Below, piece after piece: positions 34,701 to 46,974 of a stretch of DNA of 64,000 nt. Source of the stretch: Bryopsis sp. KO-2023. Taxonomy: Eukaryota; Chlorophyta; Ulvophyceae; Bryopsidales; Bryopsidaceae. The stretch lies in assembly GCA_030272585.1 (NCBI GenBank), contig BSYQ01000010.1:3410001-3474000 (forward strand), read 5' to 3'. The stretch's first letter is position 1. Each line of letters starts with the position of its first letter. Under the pieces are notes generated by a model. The model made no database searches. It had not been told where the DNA came from and saw only the letters and a program-made list of their open reading frames with translations. Made by a program: the position numbers and the translations under genes.

Positions 34701-36772
34701 GTGCTGCATGTAACATTCGCTGCATCCCCTTCATTGGGATTCCGTTTGTGTCTCCACAATCGCTTTGTTTTCATGCAGAATCGTCTGCACTCTCAACACC
34801 AACGATATCGAACTCACCTCCCAAGGAGGTTTGCCCTGTTGTGTACAGTCTCCTCGACTTGTACAATAGAACGACCAGCCAGTTAGGTGGCTTAAGAGGG
34901 TTCGACTCCCTCTCTGGATCTCAAGCAAAGCCTCATTGACCTGGCGCTCGATAGCGACCAGCCAATAGGTGCTTCCAGAGGGTCTAACGACCTCTTTGAA
35001 CCTTAAGCGAAGCCTGAACAGCTGCTTTTCCGTTTTGCCTTGTCGGGATCCTCAAGGAGGAAAACCCTTAGATCTTAGGTTACCCTAGCAGATCTTTCGC
35101 TTGTCAGCCTTGCACTGATCCAAGCGACTGAGTGGGCGCTCTCTAGCGACCCACACGACTTGGGCGAGCCAGTCACTTGCAGTCGTTTGCTGTCAGAAAG
35201 GGGGGGTCGGCACTGACGACTCGTCATGGTACGACCTCAGCCCCCAAAACTTCGCTGGCTCCAGTTGCTGCTGCCGACACGAAAGCTAGCTCACACTGCG
35301 CAGTCGTTCCTCACGACCTGCGACTCTCTTGCTGGGTCACACTGCGCAGTCGTTTCTCACGACCTGCGACTCTCTTGGAAGGTCACACTGTTGGGCTTCC
35401 ACGAACTTGCTCTGCCATGCTCATTCGTCACTTCCACGTAGTGCAGGCTTGGTCAAGTCTGTTCGTCGTTCAAGAAACTCGAACCCCGGTAGTCAGAGAC
35501 AGGTTCGGCGACGATACTTCTGGTCCTGGTTCGACGATGAGAATGCTGGCCCTGGTTTGACGACGACACTTCTGGCCCTGGGCCGTCTTCTTTGTCGTCC
35601 TCGCTGGCGATCACCTTTTCAAGGCTTCTTCAAAGCACGCTTTCGCTCCCACCACCATCACCACTGTAGATCGCTTTCCAAAGGGCTAGGTGTGGTGGGT
35701 GGCCTCTTTCCTTTGCAACGCTGCTCTTCTCCAGCGTCTCAGTAGTCCATACTTCAGTAGCTTCCATAGCTGCTCGCGTTCTGCTCTTGTGGTCGCACCA
35801 TTAGCGCTGCTCTTAGACCCCTTACTCCACTTTGCCACACAGGGTCGCACAATAAGTAACACTTATTGCGCCTTCGCTCCGAAACCAATGAAACGAGGCT
35901 ACTTTTTTCAAGGTCCCCTCGCCCTCCTAGAGGAGGACGAGTGCCTTCCTCAAGCGTCTCGTTAGATAGAACTTCCTTACACGAATAAAGTTATAAAGAA
36001 GATACAACGACCTTTTCCTTCCACACTCTTATACCCTAGCGCCACGGCGCATCAAACCCTTCTCCCTGTCGACGTGTCACTATTCACTAGGAATTCACAC
36101 ATCTCCTCGCCACCTCAACTGTGAACGTCCATAAGAATTCACACATCCAATCGACAACTCGACTCTGATGGCTGCCACATCATCATCCATCAAACTCCGT
36201 CGAGCTTGGTTGCAATCGTGGCTCCAAGGGTGTTACACCGCTGCACGATTACACCGCTGCACGATTACACCGTTGCACCTCTGCACCGCTGCACCTCTGC
36301 ATTGCTGCACTGCTGCACCTCTGCACCTCTGCACCGCTGCACCTCTGCACCGCTGCACCTCTGCACCTCTGCACCTCTGCACCTCTGCACCTCTGCACCT
36401 CTGCACTACTGCACCTCTGCACTGCTGCACTGCTGCACGCTGCATCCACCGCTGCACGCTGCACTCCTACACGCCGCACTCTCGCACGCTGCTCCTACAC
36501 GTTGCACTCTTGCAACCTTCTCTTTTTCAGCTGCAGGAAGCATGGCAACTACTCTTGTAGTTCCAGCTCGAGTGCTGCGATAACCAACCGTTACAATGAT
36601 GGAACTTCGGCGGCTCGGACGAAATCCAATTGGGAACCACTCCCTGATTGAGCCACGATAGTACCGTCGGATTGGCTCCTATCTCGCGCCACGCCTTGAG
36701 AGCTCCCCGAATCCGGTTGAACTGAAAATTCCGAGAGTGCACTTTCCGAGTGGGTGTCCCCTGCACCATCAT
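25489..36772 (-). CDS. RT-RNase H polyprotein of the DIRS-order element (split by LTR element 1)
   Basis: Two pieces: 36772-36596 (from an ATG; contains AWREIGANPTVLSWLNQGV, the usual N-terminal RT segment) and 27431-25489. With LTR element 1 and one ATGAT duplicate removed, the frame is continuous. RT motifs are VVGHRLCVDLRFVN, VAWDLEDAYFNIRF, FGFVNAPAIFTKVM and PYLDDFAG with the catalytic YLDD. RNase H follows with SLYTDASMSGWGSHL, INMLELRAVEAAI, RLVTDSQVVLS and ENVWADKLSR. The start overlaps the end of gag in another frame. No methyltransferase domain was seen, which favours PAT/Ngaro over DIRS1-like groups. Confidence 0.9.
27432..28162 (-). repeat. 3' LTR of copy 1 (left)
   Basis: 731 bp. 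It contains an array of the 8-mer CCTCTGCA: nine perfect tandem units at 27901-27972 within a wider CTGCA-rich zone (27777-28070). Base 27589 is A. Confidence 0.92.
28163..28174 (-). promoter_or_regulatory. Polypurine tract of copy 1
   Basis: On the minus strand GGTGGGGAGGAA lies directly before the TG of the 3' LTR. Copy 2 has the same tract at 38303-38314. It primes plus-strand cDNA synthesis in LTR elements. Confidence 0.8.
28711..28746. repeat. CTG/CAG triplet repeat, short allele
   Basis: Ten CTG, then TTG CTG, inside copy 1. The matching site in copy 2 (38851-38934) has 26 CTG before the same TTG CTG. Confidence 0.9.
35871..35887 (-). promoter_or_regulatory. Primer-binding site of copy 1
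   Basis: On the minus strand TGGTTTCGGAGCGAAGG starts one base after the 5' LTR. Copy 2 has the same at 46058-46074. The first 15 bases equal the primer-binding site of the gypsy element at 14343. Confidence 0.8.
35889..36595 (-). repeat. 5' LTR of copy 1 (right)
   Basis: 707 bp. The 24-bp difference from the left LTR is exactly three fewer CCTCTGCA units (six here). Base 36046 is G. Confidence 0.92.
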
Positions 36773-36834
36773 CTCCTGGCTTATCCTCCTGCACGCGCAA
36801 CCTTCTCAATTCCTGAGCAATCTCCAGCGCTGCT

Positions 36835-38847
36835 TTAGAAGCCTTGGTTCTGCCCATGAGCTCCACCTCTATTACCCAAAGGCTGAAGGTTGGGGTTCGC
36901 TCGACCTCTGCCTCGTTGCGAAAACTGACGACCACCAAAACGACCGCCAGAAAAACCTCCTGAGGAATCTCCTCTGAACCCGCCGCTCCGCGACGAGCCC
37001 TCTGCTTGTCTTTTAAAAACTGCCTTCTGCTGTTGATCCCTCAGGGACTTCAACGTAGCCTGTGCAGTGTCTCCGACAAAACGCCCTGACGACGCTGCTA
37101 ATTTAACCGACGTGGACACCGCCCGAAAAGCCTCCGACAAAGGCGTGTTCACGTGTGCTGCGTGCAAACGGTGTACTTCCAACGTATTGGCTGCCAACTC
37201 CAAAATTGGCGCAAACGAAGATACAAAAGGTTCCAAAGCCTTCTTCACTGCAGTCCCTTGATCCGAGTGCGCCGCAAATTGAGCAAACAGGACAAACCAA
37301 TCAAAAGCAAACGCCACGACAGGCGCCCACGAACTAAACTCAGCAAAGAACCCAGAACGCACACCAAGAGCAGCACCCACGCGAGCACCCGCTGCTGTGT
37401 CCAACACGTCGAAATAATGGCCAAAAATGGCCGCTGCTGGTACCTCTACTGGATTTAGCGCCGCCCGTGGCGGGTCACTGCCTGGAGCAAGACACAGCTC
37501 CTCCAAACTCTCAGCGATCTCCGCCGACCCAGCAAATTTCTTCAGAATCCCGTCCAAACGAGACTGCGGGGAACTCTGCTGAAACGAGGCTACTTTTTTC
37601 AAGGTCCCCTCGCCCTCCTAGAGGAGGACGAGTGCCTTCCTCAAGCGTCTCGTTAGATAGAACTTCCTTACACGAATAAAGTTATAAAGAAGATACAACG
37701 ACCTTTTCCTTCCACACTCTTATACCCTAGCGCCACAGCGCATCAAACCCTTCTCCCTGTCGACGTGTCACTATTCACTAGGAATTCACACATCTCCTCG
37801 CCACCTCAACTGTGAACGTCCATAAGAATTCACACATCCAATCGACAACTCGACTCTGATGGCTGCCACATCATCATCCATCAAACTCCGTCGAGCTTGG
37901 TTGCAATCGTGGCTCCAAGGGTGTTACACCGCTGCACGATTACACCGCTGCACGATTACACCGTTGCACCTCTGCACCGCTGCACCTCTGCATTGCTGCA
38001 CTGCTGCACCTCTGCACCTCTGCACCGCTGCACCTCTGCACCGCTGCACCTCTGCACCTCTGCACCTCTGCACCTCTGCACCTCTGCACCTCTGCACCTC
38101 TGCACCTCTGCACTACTGCACCTCTGCACTGCTGCACTGCTGCACGCTGCATCCACCGCTGCACGCTGCACTCCTACACGCCGCACTCTCGCACGCTGCT
38201 CCTACACGTTGCACTCTTGCAACCTTCTCTTTTTCAGCTGCAGGAAGCATGGCAACTACTCTTGTAGTTCCAGCTCGAGTGCTGCGATAACCAACCGTTA
38301 CATTCCTCCCCACCAGGTTGGCAGTAAGTTCCAACACTGCCGTGGAGAGCATGTCTCAAATAAAACCCGTTGCATAAAGTATCACAATCCATAAGGCATC
38401 TCACAATCCAAATCAGAATATCTTTCAGTGTCCAATCACGAAAAGAGTACGAGACTGGCATAATATTTTCTTTCGCTTTGTCCATAAAATCGAGAAAATC
38501 ATCTCTTTACTTCAAACTGAAAATGAAAATGAAAAACATCTGGCCGAAAAGAAAATCCTTTAACATTCAGAAAATCATCTTGTATCACTCCAAAAATATA
38601 CTTCTGTCCATCAAGTATTCCACCAATGTTTTCCTTTGCTCATATATATCTTTTCTCAAACCAGGTGAAAGGACAACTAATCATGCTCTTTCTTTGAACC
38701 ATTCATTCACCTCCAAGTCACTGAATAATCTTTTGAAAAATCAGCATTCTTTTTTTATTTTATTTCTTTCAAATCTCTCTTCCGCACACTGAAATATCCT
38801 TTCTCTGCTCTTGAGTTTCCAGAGCTCCTCTTCTTGCAATATTTGGA

Positions 38848-38932
<85 letters not shown>

Positions 38933-41900
38933 TGCATCTAACGCAACCTCGTTTATCATCACTTGAGACTCCCATGGATTGTTGCTGCTGCACCATGCTA
39001 CAGCCTGATTTGTCTCCACTAGAGACTCTCCAGTTTGTCACATTCCAGCTTCACTTAATTCCTTGGCTTCTGATCTCTTGATTCGACAGCGCATAAGCTT
39101 TTATGGAGTCCCGCTGTTTGCTTTCCCGAACTGCAAGTTTCTTCACCTCGATTGCACTCCAGAATTTCTGCAATGCAGTCTCCATCATCAAGCTTTCTCC
39201 AGAATTTCTGCAATGCAGTCTCCATCATCAAGCTTTCTCCAGAATTTCTGCAATGCAGTCTCCATCATCAAGCTTTCTCCAGAATTTCTGCACTTCCATT
39301 CTCCAGAATTTTTGCATTTCCAGAATCCAGAATTCTTGCACTTCAATACTCCAGAATTTCTGCACTTCCATCGCACTCCAGAATTTCTGCGATGTACTCT
39401 CCTTAATCCACGCTTATTACAACATGTTCCACTGCTGTCGAATTTTGACAACCTCTTGATACTTCAAGAACATCAGAAGCAATGTTCAGAGAACCATATT
39501 GTTCTCCACAATATGTTCTAACCTCCAACAAAGTTCGAGATATCCGAAACATTCATTTGAATCAGTTTGATGTCAACGAACTGATTCGATTCTCAGCACT
39601 TCAATAGAAACATCCAGTTGGTTCCATTGCCCTCAAGGGCTACCAGAAAATTAACCAACTCTGTCCACTATTCTTCCCTCTCTGGAATTATGTGCTCCCA
39701 CCAACGAGGCACCTGAAAATAAAATAAAATATCCAGAGGGTTGCTCTCATGTTTTCTTTTTTTCTTTTTTTTTTTTTTTACTTGTGCTCCCTTCATTGGG
39801 GCACCAAATGAATGCCTGAAAATTTCCATAGCATTTTTTCCCTTCAGAAATTTTGCTGCCTTCTGTGAGTATCCACAAAATATTCACTCTCACTCTGTTC
39901 CTTCCCTTTTCTTTCATTCCATACTCTCTCGTTCCCCATTCATCAAGCCCCACTGTTCCAAGTGGAACTCAAAATCATATGTTTTTTTTTCCAGTCATCA
40001 AGCCTCACTGTCCCAAGTGAGACTCAACATCAGATGCTCAAAACAACATCAGCCCCGAGACTCATGTCCCAAAAATAAACCATACACTTGCTGCACTAAA
40101 CTCGTGTTGAAAAACCCGCTGAAAGCCCCCTCCCCACCAGCTTTAGGCAGTCCCTTGCCTAACAATAGGATTCAAAACTGAGTGAGGGGCAATCAATGTT
40201 GCCACGAGTGATCACAACGATATAAACAAGCATCAATATCGAAGGGAATGTTCAGAAACAAACCACACTCACGGCATTGCACCGCCGTCTTGTGCAACGG
40301 AGATAAGGAAGCAATATACTCAGGGAGATTGAGTAGAAGCTTTTTGTGATTCTTCAGTGAGGAATCTTCACTTCAGTGGCAGTGGATCTCGCCATTCCTC
40401 TGAACCTCCAGGCACATGCAAGCCTTGCATGTTCGTCTTCCAAGGTAATCCAATTCCGTTCTCCGTATCGATTGTAGCACAATCGTTGCATTCACAGTGT
40501 TGTATTCTTGAACATCTTCACTGAGCTTGGGAAAATCTGACATCACCAATGGTGATCCACCATTCACTTTGCTGCTAATGGCCTGCAGGCTGCAGCCAGT
40601 CAAAGCGATAAATAAGGCGTACGTGTGCTCGTTCAGGCTTGAGAGCTCACGGGATGTAAGATAAATCCCATATATTTTATCAATATAGTTCACACCACCA
40701 TATTGCCTACAGAAGAAGCTCCAGTTAGCTCTACTCCCTTTGCAATCTTCCTACACTTAAGTCATGGGGGAAGTTTTCTCAACCCCTACGGGAGCTACCC
40801 GTTTGACGCTAAAGTGTTTGTGGATATTATCCAAGCGCCATTGACGTCTGATGGGTGTTTCTCCGAAAGGCGGCGGCAAACGCTCGACCGCTTTTTGGAG
40901 GTATCCTAAAATTCTTGAAATCTGGAGGGGCCCTCCGTCGAGTCGGCTCTCCTCAAACCTTCTACAGGTGGCTCAAGGTTCTAGTCGTGCACTGACCTTA
41001 GGTGGCCCATATGGCTCTTCCTAAGCTTCGCAATTGGTTCAGAATTGGGAGGGAACCCATCCCCACTTCCCTTTTCTTGGTGACAAATGGCCTATGGCTC
41101 TTTCTGCCCCCTCAATTGCGTTACAAGTGGCCCAAGGCTCGCTTGTTCTTTGTGCGTTCTTGCTTGTCTCAACTCCTTGAAACTTGGTACAGGCGGCCTA
41201 GCCTGAGCACTTTCTCATTCATCAAGGGGATCTCTCGCTCAACCCCTTTTTTTCTCCGCGGCTGCACCACAAGTCCTGAGAGTGGCCAAAGGCACTTCTC
41301 TCCTTGTTATCATAGAAACTTTGTCCTCCGTCTCTTTCTTCAATCCCGCCACCAGTCCTGAGAGTGGCCAAAGGCACTTGTCTCTGAGCGGTCGGGTTGT
41401 TTCTCCATATGTATTTTACTGTTCATGCTTAATTGCTCTCGCGTCGCTCCATGTCCGCGATAGTATCATCTCTCTCGGCATGCAGTTGCATTCTTGCCAC
41501 AAATAATAGTGGGTGTTCTCTTATAGAACTCCATAGCCAATGCTTTTGGCTGCAACTCTTGATGCTCCTTTGTTGTGGGCTGTGGCATCAGCCCCTCTTT
41601 TCCAACTCCTTGTTGTCAGTTGCTGCATCAGCACCTCAGTCAAATCCTTGCTATAGGTTGCTGCATCAGCACCTTGTCCAAATCCTTGCCTTGGTTGCTG
41701 CATCAGCACCTTGTCCAAATCCTTGCTGCAGCTTGCTGCAGCTCTTGTTTCCACATTCAAGATCTCTTCTTCACATAGTAATAGGTGCAAATCCTGGCTG
41801 CGGCACACACACCGGACCAGTCCAGGCTGCACATCAGCCAAAAATGCCATGTGTTGATCTCTTAGCAACTCAAAACTGAGCTCTGGACTGAGTATGTCTT

Positions 41901-44900
41901 GGGATACCTCCCACATAAAGCTCACTCCATCCATCTTCAGCGGTTGTTACTTTCACTCTCTTGCACTCGCAATTTTCCTGAAATTTCCAGGTTGCAGCAA
42001 TGATCCACACCAAGACAACATCAGCTTGCCAAGCCTGATTTGTCACCGGGCTGGACCATCCATAGTATGCCCTCTTCTTTCCACACATCTGTGTTGGGGC
42101 CTTAAGTCTCGGCAAGGGTGAAAAGACAACTTCAGCAACCTTGAGCTTGCATCATAATGCACCAAAGCTCGCATCTTCTTCCGATGTCCTTCTGACTCAG
42201 AAGTTCTGAGGTGGACACCATAAACCTTTGGCTGCTTCACCACCAGAAATCTTTGATGCCACTGGTTGCTCTCACCACCGTGAATACAATCATCTCTTTG
42301 TGTGATTGACAGAAACGACATCGATATATTCTTGGGCTGCGATCCAGTTGGCCTCTTGCTCAAGCTGTTGGTCCTCATACATCATCTCATATCAACATGA
42401 GCCGGCAGTTCACAAGTCCCTTGAACTGTCGATGTTTCTGACCATTTTCCTTTGTCAACTGGGGTATTCTTGGCCTTGTTGTAGCCACTCCTTTCACCTC
42501 CAGTTTATTTGCCACCAGAGGTGGTGCCTTTAGGATAAGCAACCTTCGACCACTGATGCAAATACAAATTCGAATCAACTGATTCGCAAGCTTGATATCC
42601 TTTTATCTTCAGAAGTCTCACAACACTCTGTCATGAACAACAGCTCGATCGCAATCGTTTCTCCAATCCTCTTTCTCCACATGATAGACTTTTCTTCTCT
42701 ATCCCATCCAGATGTGGGAATATGTGCCCTTCATTCTCTTGAAGAGACCTTCCTTTCTTAGGTCAGCCTCAGCCCTCCTTGGCTGGTGCACACACTTGAT
42801 CCTCCTTAATAACATCCACCAAATCATGGTCCTTGACTGGATTTCAATGCACAGCCCTTGTATTTTCCAGAGCTGTCACTCAACACAAGCCTTCAGAAAT
42901 CCTTGACCATTCTCCACCACATCAGACTCCAATATTTCAGTTCCACTATCAACAATATCAAGCCAGAAAATTCCACAGAGAAATTTCTGCTTGAAACACC
43001 TTTCACATAACCCGAAACCTTCAAAAGAAAATCATTTTTCTCCTGAACTTTCCATCACTTAATCAGATCATAACTTTTCTCAAAAGAAATAAATGCATGA
43101 AAGAGATTAATACCCTGATCACTTTTTTTTTTTTTTTTCAGTTCATAAACCATTAATTCGGAAATGTAGTTGCTGTCCAAAATTTTCAGCAAGTGGTGAA
43201 AAGGTATCTCTTTCTTCCCATTTCTGTGAGTATAATCAAATGCAAAAAGAGAAACAAATTCTCTGCCTTGATTTATAAAAATCTGTCCATTTTCTGCATC
43301 GAATTTCGAAAAGACCAATGCATTCATTCAATCTGATGACAACATCACCAAACTCATCTCAAACTCTTAAAGAAGAGGTTCAGCATCAGCAAGCCATGTC
43401 CTTTGACTCCCACTGCTGGCTGAACATGGGTCACTTTGCATCTAATGGGTGCTCTCTTGCTGCAACTCTTGTATTGCAGCAAAATCTCCGAGGGAAGATC
43501 ATTCTTTGCTTTGTAGTACACTCAGAATTATCACTCAACAGCTCCTGTGACATTTGTTGCATGTCTCCTTGAGTAATAATGATCTCCTTCCACTTGATGT
43601 GCATCCTCTTGTGCAAGTGTAGATGGTATTGACTCAGCATTTCGATGTGATCTTCTCCACCAGTAACTGTAATATTTGCCTTGGCATTCGTTGCAATATT
43701 TGCCATAGCATACACTCCAATGTATGTTGCAATCAATGTGATACACATTGGTGTATTGTTTCATGTGTCCATGCAAACAACACGTCATGGCTGCGGCATG
43801 TTCAACTCAGTTCGAACTGCGAAATCTGCTGGCAGTAGATGCTGCAGTCAATATGAATTCGTTGTGGTATCCCCAGATGCACCCGAGGTAACATCCATTC
43901 TTGATCGCACGCTTGATCCCAGTGGGTATCACACATAGTGCTTCAACAGCATCCTCGTTCAAGAGGTTCTCTCGTGTGTGTTGGTGCGCTACCTCAACCA
44001 AAGTCTCATCATTGACTTCATTATCATTCGCACTTGTTCCGTTCACTGTGTTGTCGTCGATGCCAACTTCGATGTATGTAACACCTTGACGACTGCATTC
44101 CTTGCAGTCACGCTTCTCATCCTCTCTGAGAATCGTCTCACCGAAACTCTGACGCTGTTGTTGCTTGGCTTATCAGCACTGCATCACTTGCAGGTGATGC
44201 GGCGTGTTTCGCTTGGCGCGTGGTTACACTTTTCCTCAGAGGTCACAATCCAAGCATAGTCTTCTGCAGTTTGCCTTCGCACTTGTCACTCCAACTGGCG
44301 CAGTCTGATGCAATTCGCTTTTGCACTTGGGTCACTTTCCATCAATGGTGCGCGTGAGATTCGTTTCTCCACGCACAAGCTGCTCAAGTCTTTGCCAAAA
44401 GCGCTCACTTAGCATCAACACAGTCGACTGCACATTCCACCTTCGAGTGGTGTGGCTCCGTTCAGTGATCTTCGAAACATAGCACAATAGAAGACTTGTC
44501 GCTGCCTCTGAGCAGCTGTCTAGTTCAATCGAACTATTTCGACAATCCTTTTGCTCCATCGCCATGCAATCAACCGTCAGGCTATCAGTAGCAACTGCGG
44601 CGTCGCGCTGCCACTGTTCGATCAACATTCGATCGAATTTTCTGTGTCGATTCGTCCTGCATTTTGCGCACTTCCTGCAAAATGCTGTTTCAATGCGCTG
44701 CAACTTTTATCACTCGTGATAATGTTGCGCCTGTGTTCTCAGGGCGTTGCACTCTTGTCAGTGTCCAAACGCCTTCTGTAACTCCGTCTTTTCGCGTCCG
44801 AGGCGAGGCTTGCGCCTGCCACTTTCTTCCGTCGTTGCGCTTCCATCGCAACATCTGCATCTGCTGTAATTGCAATGAAATTGCAATGTGCTGCATGTAA

Positions 44901-46871
44901 CATTCGCTGCATCCCCTTCATTGGGATTCCGTTTGTGTCTCCACAATCGCTTTGTTTTCATGCAGAATCGTCTGCACTCTCAACACCAACGATATCGAAC
45001 TCACCTCCCAAGGAGGTTTGCCCTGTTGTGTACAGTCTCCTCGACTTGTACAATAGAACGACCAGCCAGTTAGGTGGCTTAAGAGGGTTCGACTCCCTCT
45101 CTGGATCTCAAGCAAAGCCTCATTGACCTGGCGCTCGATAGCGACCAGCCAATAGGTGCTTCCAGAGGGTCTAACGACCTCTTTGAACCTTAAGCGAAGC
45201 CTGAACAGCTGCTTTTCCGTTTTGCCTTGTCGGGATCCTCAAGGAGGAAAACCCTTAGATCTTAGGTTACCCTAGCAGATCTTTCGCTTGTCAGCCTTGC
45301 ACTGATCCAAGCGACTGAGTGGGCGCTCTCTAGCGACCCACACGACTTGGGCGAGCCAGTCACTTGCAGTCGTTTGCTGTCAGAAAGGGGGGGTCGGCAC
45401 TGACGACTCGTCATGGTACGACCTCAGCCCCCAAAACTTCGCTGGCTCCAGTTGCTGCTGCCGACACGAAAGCTAGCTCACACTGCGCAGTCGTTCCTCA
45501 CGACCTGCGACTCTCTTGCTGGGTCACACTGCGCAGTCGTTTCTCACGACCTGCGACTCTCTTGGAAGGTCACACTGTTGGGCTTCCACGAACTTGCTCT
45601 GCCATGCTCATTCGTCACTTCCACGTAGTGCAGGCTTGGTCAAGTCTGTTCGTCGTTCAAGAAACTCGAACCCCGGTAGTCAGAGACAGGTTCGGCGACG
45701 ATACTTCTGGTCCTGGTTCGACGATGAGAATGCTGGCCCTGGTTTGACGACGACACTTCTGGCCCTGGGCCGTCTTCTTTGTCGTCCTCGCTGGCGATCA
45801 CCTTTTCAAGGCTTCTTCAAAGCACGCTTTCGCTCCCACCACCATCACCACTGTAGATCGCTTTCCAAAGGGCTAGGTGTGGTGGGTGGCCTCTTTCCTT
45901 TGCAACGCTGCTCTTCTCCAGCGTCTCAGTAGTCCATACTTCAGTAGCTTCCATAGCTGCTCGCGTTCTGCTCTTGTGGTCGCACCATTAGCGCTGCTCT
46001 TAGACCCCTTACTCCACTTTGCCACACAGGGTCGCACAATAAGTAACACTTATTGCGCCTTCGCTCCGAAACCAATGAAACGAGGCTACTTTTTTCAAGG
46101 TCCCCTCGCCCTCCTAGAGGAGGACGAGTGCCTTCCTCAAGCGTCTCGTTAGATAGAACTTCCTTACACGAATAAAGTTATAAAGAAGATACAACGACCT
46201 TTTCCTTCCACACTCTTATACCCTAGCGCCACGGCGCATCAAACCCTTCTCCCTGTCGACGTGTCACTATTCACTAGGAATTCACACATCTCCTCGCCAC
46301 CTCAACTGTGAACGTCCATAAGAATTCACACATCCAATCGACAACTCGACTCTGATGGCTGCCACATCATCATCCATCAAACTCCGTCGAGCTTGGTTGC
46401 AATCGTGGCTCCAAGGGTGTTACACCGCTGCACGATTACACCGCTGCACGATTACACCGTTGCACCTCTGCACCGCTGCACCTCTGCATTGCTGCACTGC
46501 TGCACCTCTGCACCTCTGCACCGCTGCACCTCTGCACCGCTGCACCTCTGCACCTCTGCACCTCTGCACCTCTGCACCTCTGCACCTCTGCACCTCTGCA
46601 CCTCTGCACTACTGCACCTCTGCACTGCTGCACTGCTGCACGCTGCATCCACCGCTGCACGCTGCACTCCTACACGCCGCACTCTCGCACGCTGCTCCTA
46701 CACGTTGCACTCTTGCAACCTTCTCTTTTTCAGCTGCAGGAAGCATGGCAACTACTCTTGTAGTTCCAGCTCGAGTGCTGCGATAACCAACCGTTACATC
46801 TGCTCTCCTGACGCTCTCAACAAATCCAGCTGTGCTTGTAACGCAGCAATCTTTTCCTCGACAGTCGGCAT
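36835..46871 (-). CDS. Gag of the DIRS-order element (split by LTR element 2)
   Basis: The first 24 codons lie at 46871-46799 (MPTVEEKIAALQAQ..., a coiled-coil-like start). The rest runs from about 37574 down to 36835. With LTR element 2 and one TCTGC duplicate removed, the frame is continuous. The central part is alanine-rich and helical, with no CCHC knuckle. The C terminus is rich in Gly, Arg, Ser and Phe (GGFRGDSSGGFSGGRF, RGRGRANPNLQ), which suggests RGG-type nucleic-acid binding. It overlaps the start of the RT frame. Assignment as Gag rests on position and composition. Confidence 0.7.
37580..38302 (-). repeat. 3' LTR of copy 2 (left)
   Basis: 723 bp with eight CCTCTGCA units. Base 37737 is A, as in the left LTR of copy 1. 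Confidence 0.92.
38851..38934. repeat. CTG/CAG triplet repeat, expanded allele
   Basis: 26 uninterrupted CTG followed by TTG CTG, against ten at the same site of copy 1. It lies in an otherwise almost identical context. Confidence 0.92.
46076..46798 (-). repeat. 5' LTR of copy 2 (right)
   Basis: 723 bp with eight CCTCTGCA units. Base 46233 is G, as in the right LTR of copy 1. Confidence 0.92.
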
Positions 46872-46974
46872 CAAAAAAAGGACTAACAATACAGGGACAA
46901 GCCCCACGCTGGCTGAGCCAGGGATGGTTCGAAACGGTGCACTTCAGGTGCCCGTGAGGGTAAAGATAAAGCAG

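Larger units (their letters stand above)
27432..36595 (-). mobile_element. Non-autonomous LTR retrotransposon (LARD-like), copy 1
   Basis: A 9164-bp element with LTRs of 731 bp (27432-28162) and 707 bp (35889-36595) ending TG/CA and flanked by a perfect 5-bp duplication ATGAT (27427-27431 and 36596-36600). A primer-binding site next to the right LTR and a polypurine tract next to the left LTR show that it is transcribed on the minus strand, like its host. The 7.7-kb interior has only short, unrelated open frames. No gag, protease, RT or integrase motif was found on either strand, which fits a large retrotransposon derivative moved in trans. It disrupts the RT of the DIRS-order element. Confidence 0.92.
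37580..46798 (-). mobile_element. Non-autonomous LTR retrotransposon (LARD-like), copy 2
   Basis: A 9219-bp element with two 723-bp LTRs (37580-38302 and 46076-46798) and a perfect 5-bp duplication TCTGC (37575-37579 and 46799-46803). It has the same orientation and nearly the same sequence as copy 1. In the 7.7-kb interior I see two substitutions (31753 G versus 41940 A; 33027 T versus 43214 C), a CTG expansion of 48 bp, and a one-base T-run change. It disrupts codon 24-25 of the host gag. No coding domains are recognised. Confidence 0.92.

Noticed and set aside
34870..34930. tRNA-like B box GGTTCGACTCC in the LTR element interior (also at 45057)
   Set aside because: The T stem pairs, but no A box or acceptor stem fits, and a similar degenerate block follows about 100 bases on.
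28163..35888. Many 60-150 codon ORFs in the interior of the LTR elements (for example 34145-34516 and 31334-31747)
   Set aside because: No retroviral or host domain is recognisable, codon composition is irregular, and the frames are on both strands. They recur at 38303-46075 only because the element is duplicated.
27432..36595. Plus-strand orientation for the LTR elements
   Set aside because: The polypurine tract GGTGGGGAGGAA lies before the left LTR and the TGG primer-binding site lies next to the right LTR, when read on the minus strand. The opposite reading has neither.
38755..39019. Poly-Gln, poly-Ala and poly-Ser frames over the CTG tract
   Set aside because: Triplet repeats give open frames in all phases. 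There is no flanking domain, and the tract lies in a non-coding retroelement interior.
27432..46798. A 10.1-kb tandem segmental duplication as the explanation for the repeated 28-36 and 38-46 kb blocks
   Set aside because: Each copy has TG/CA ends and its own perfect 5-bp target duplication, so two insertions explain the layout better. Only the shared LTR mismatch still hints at DNA-level exchange.
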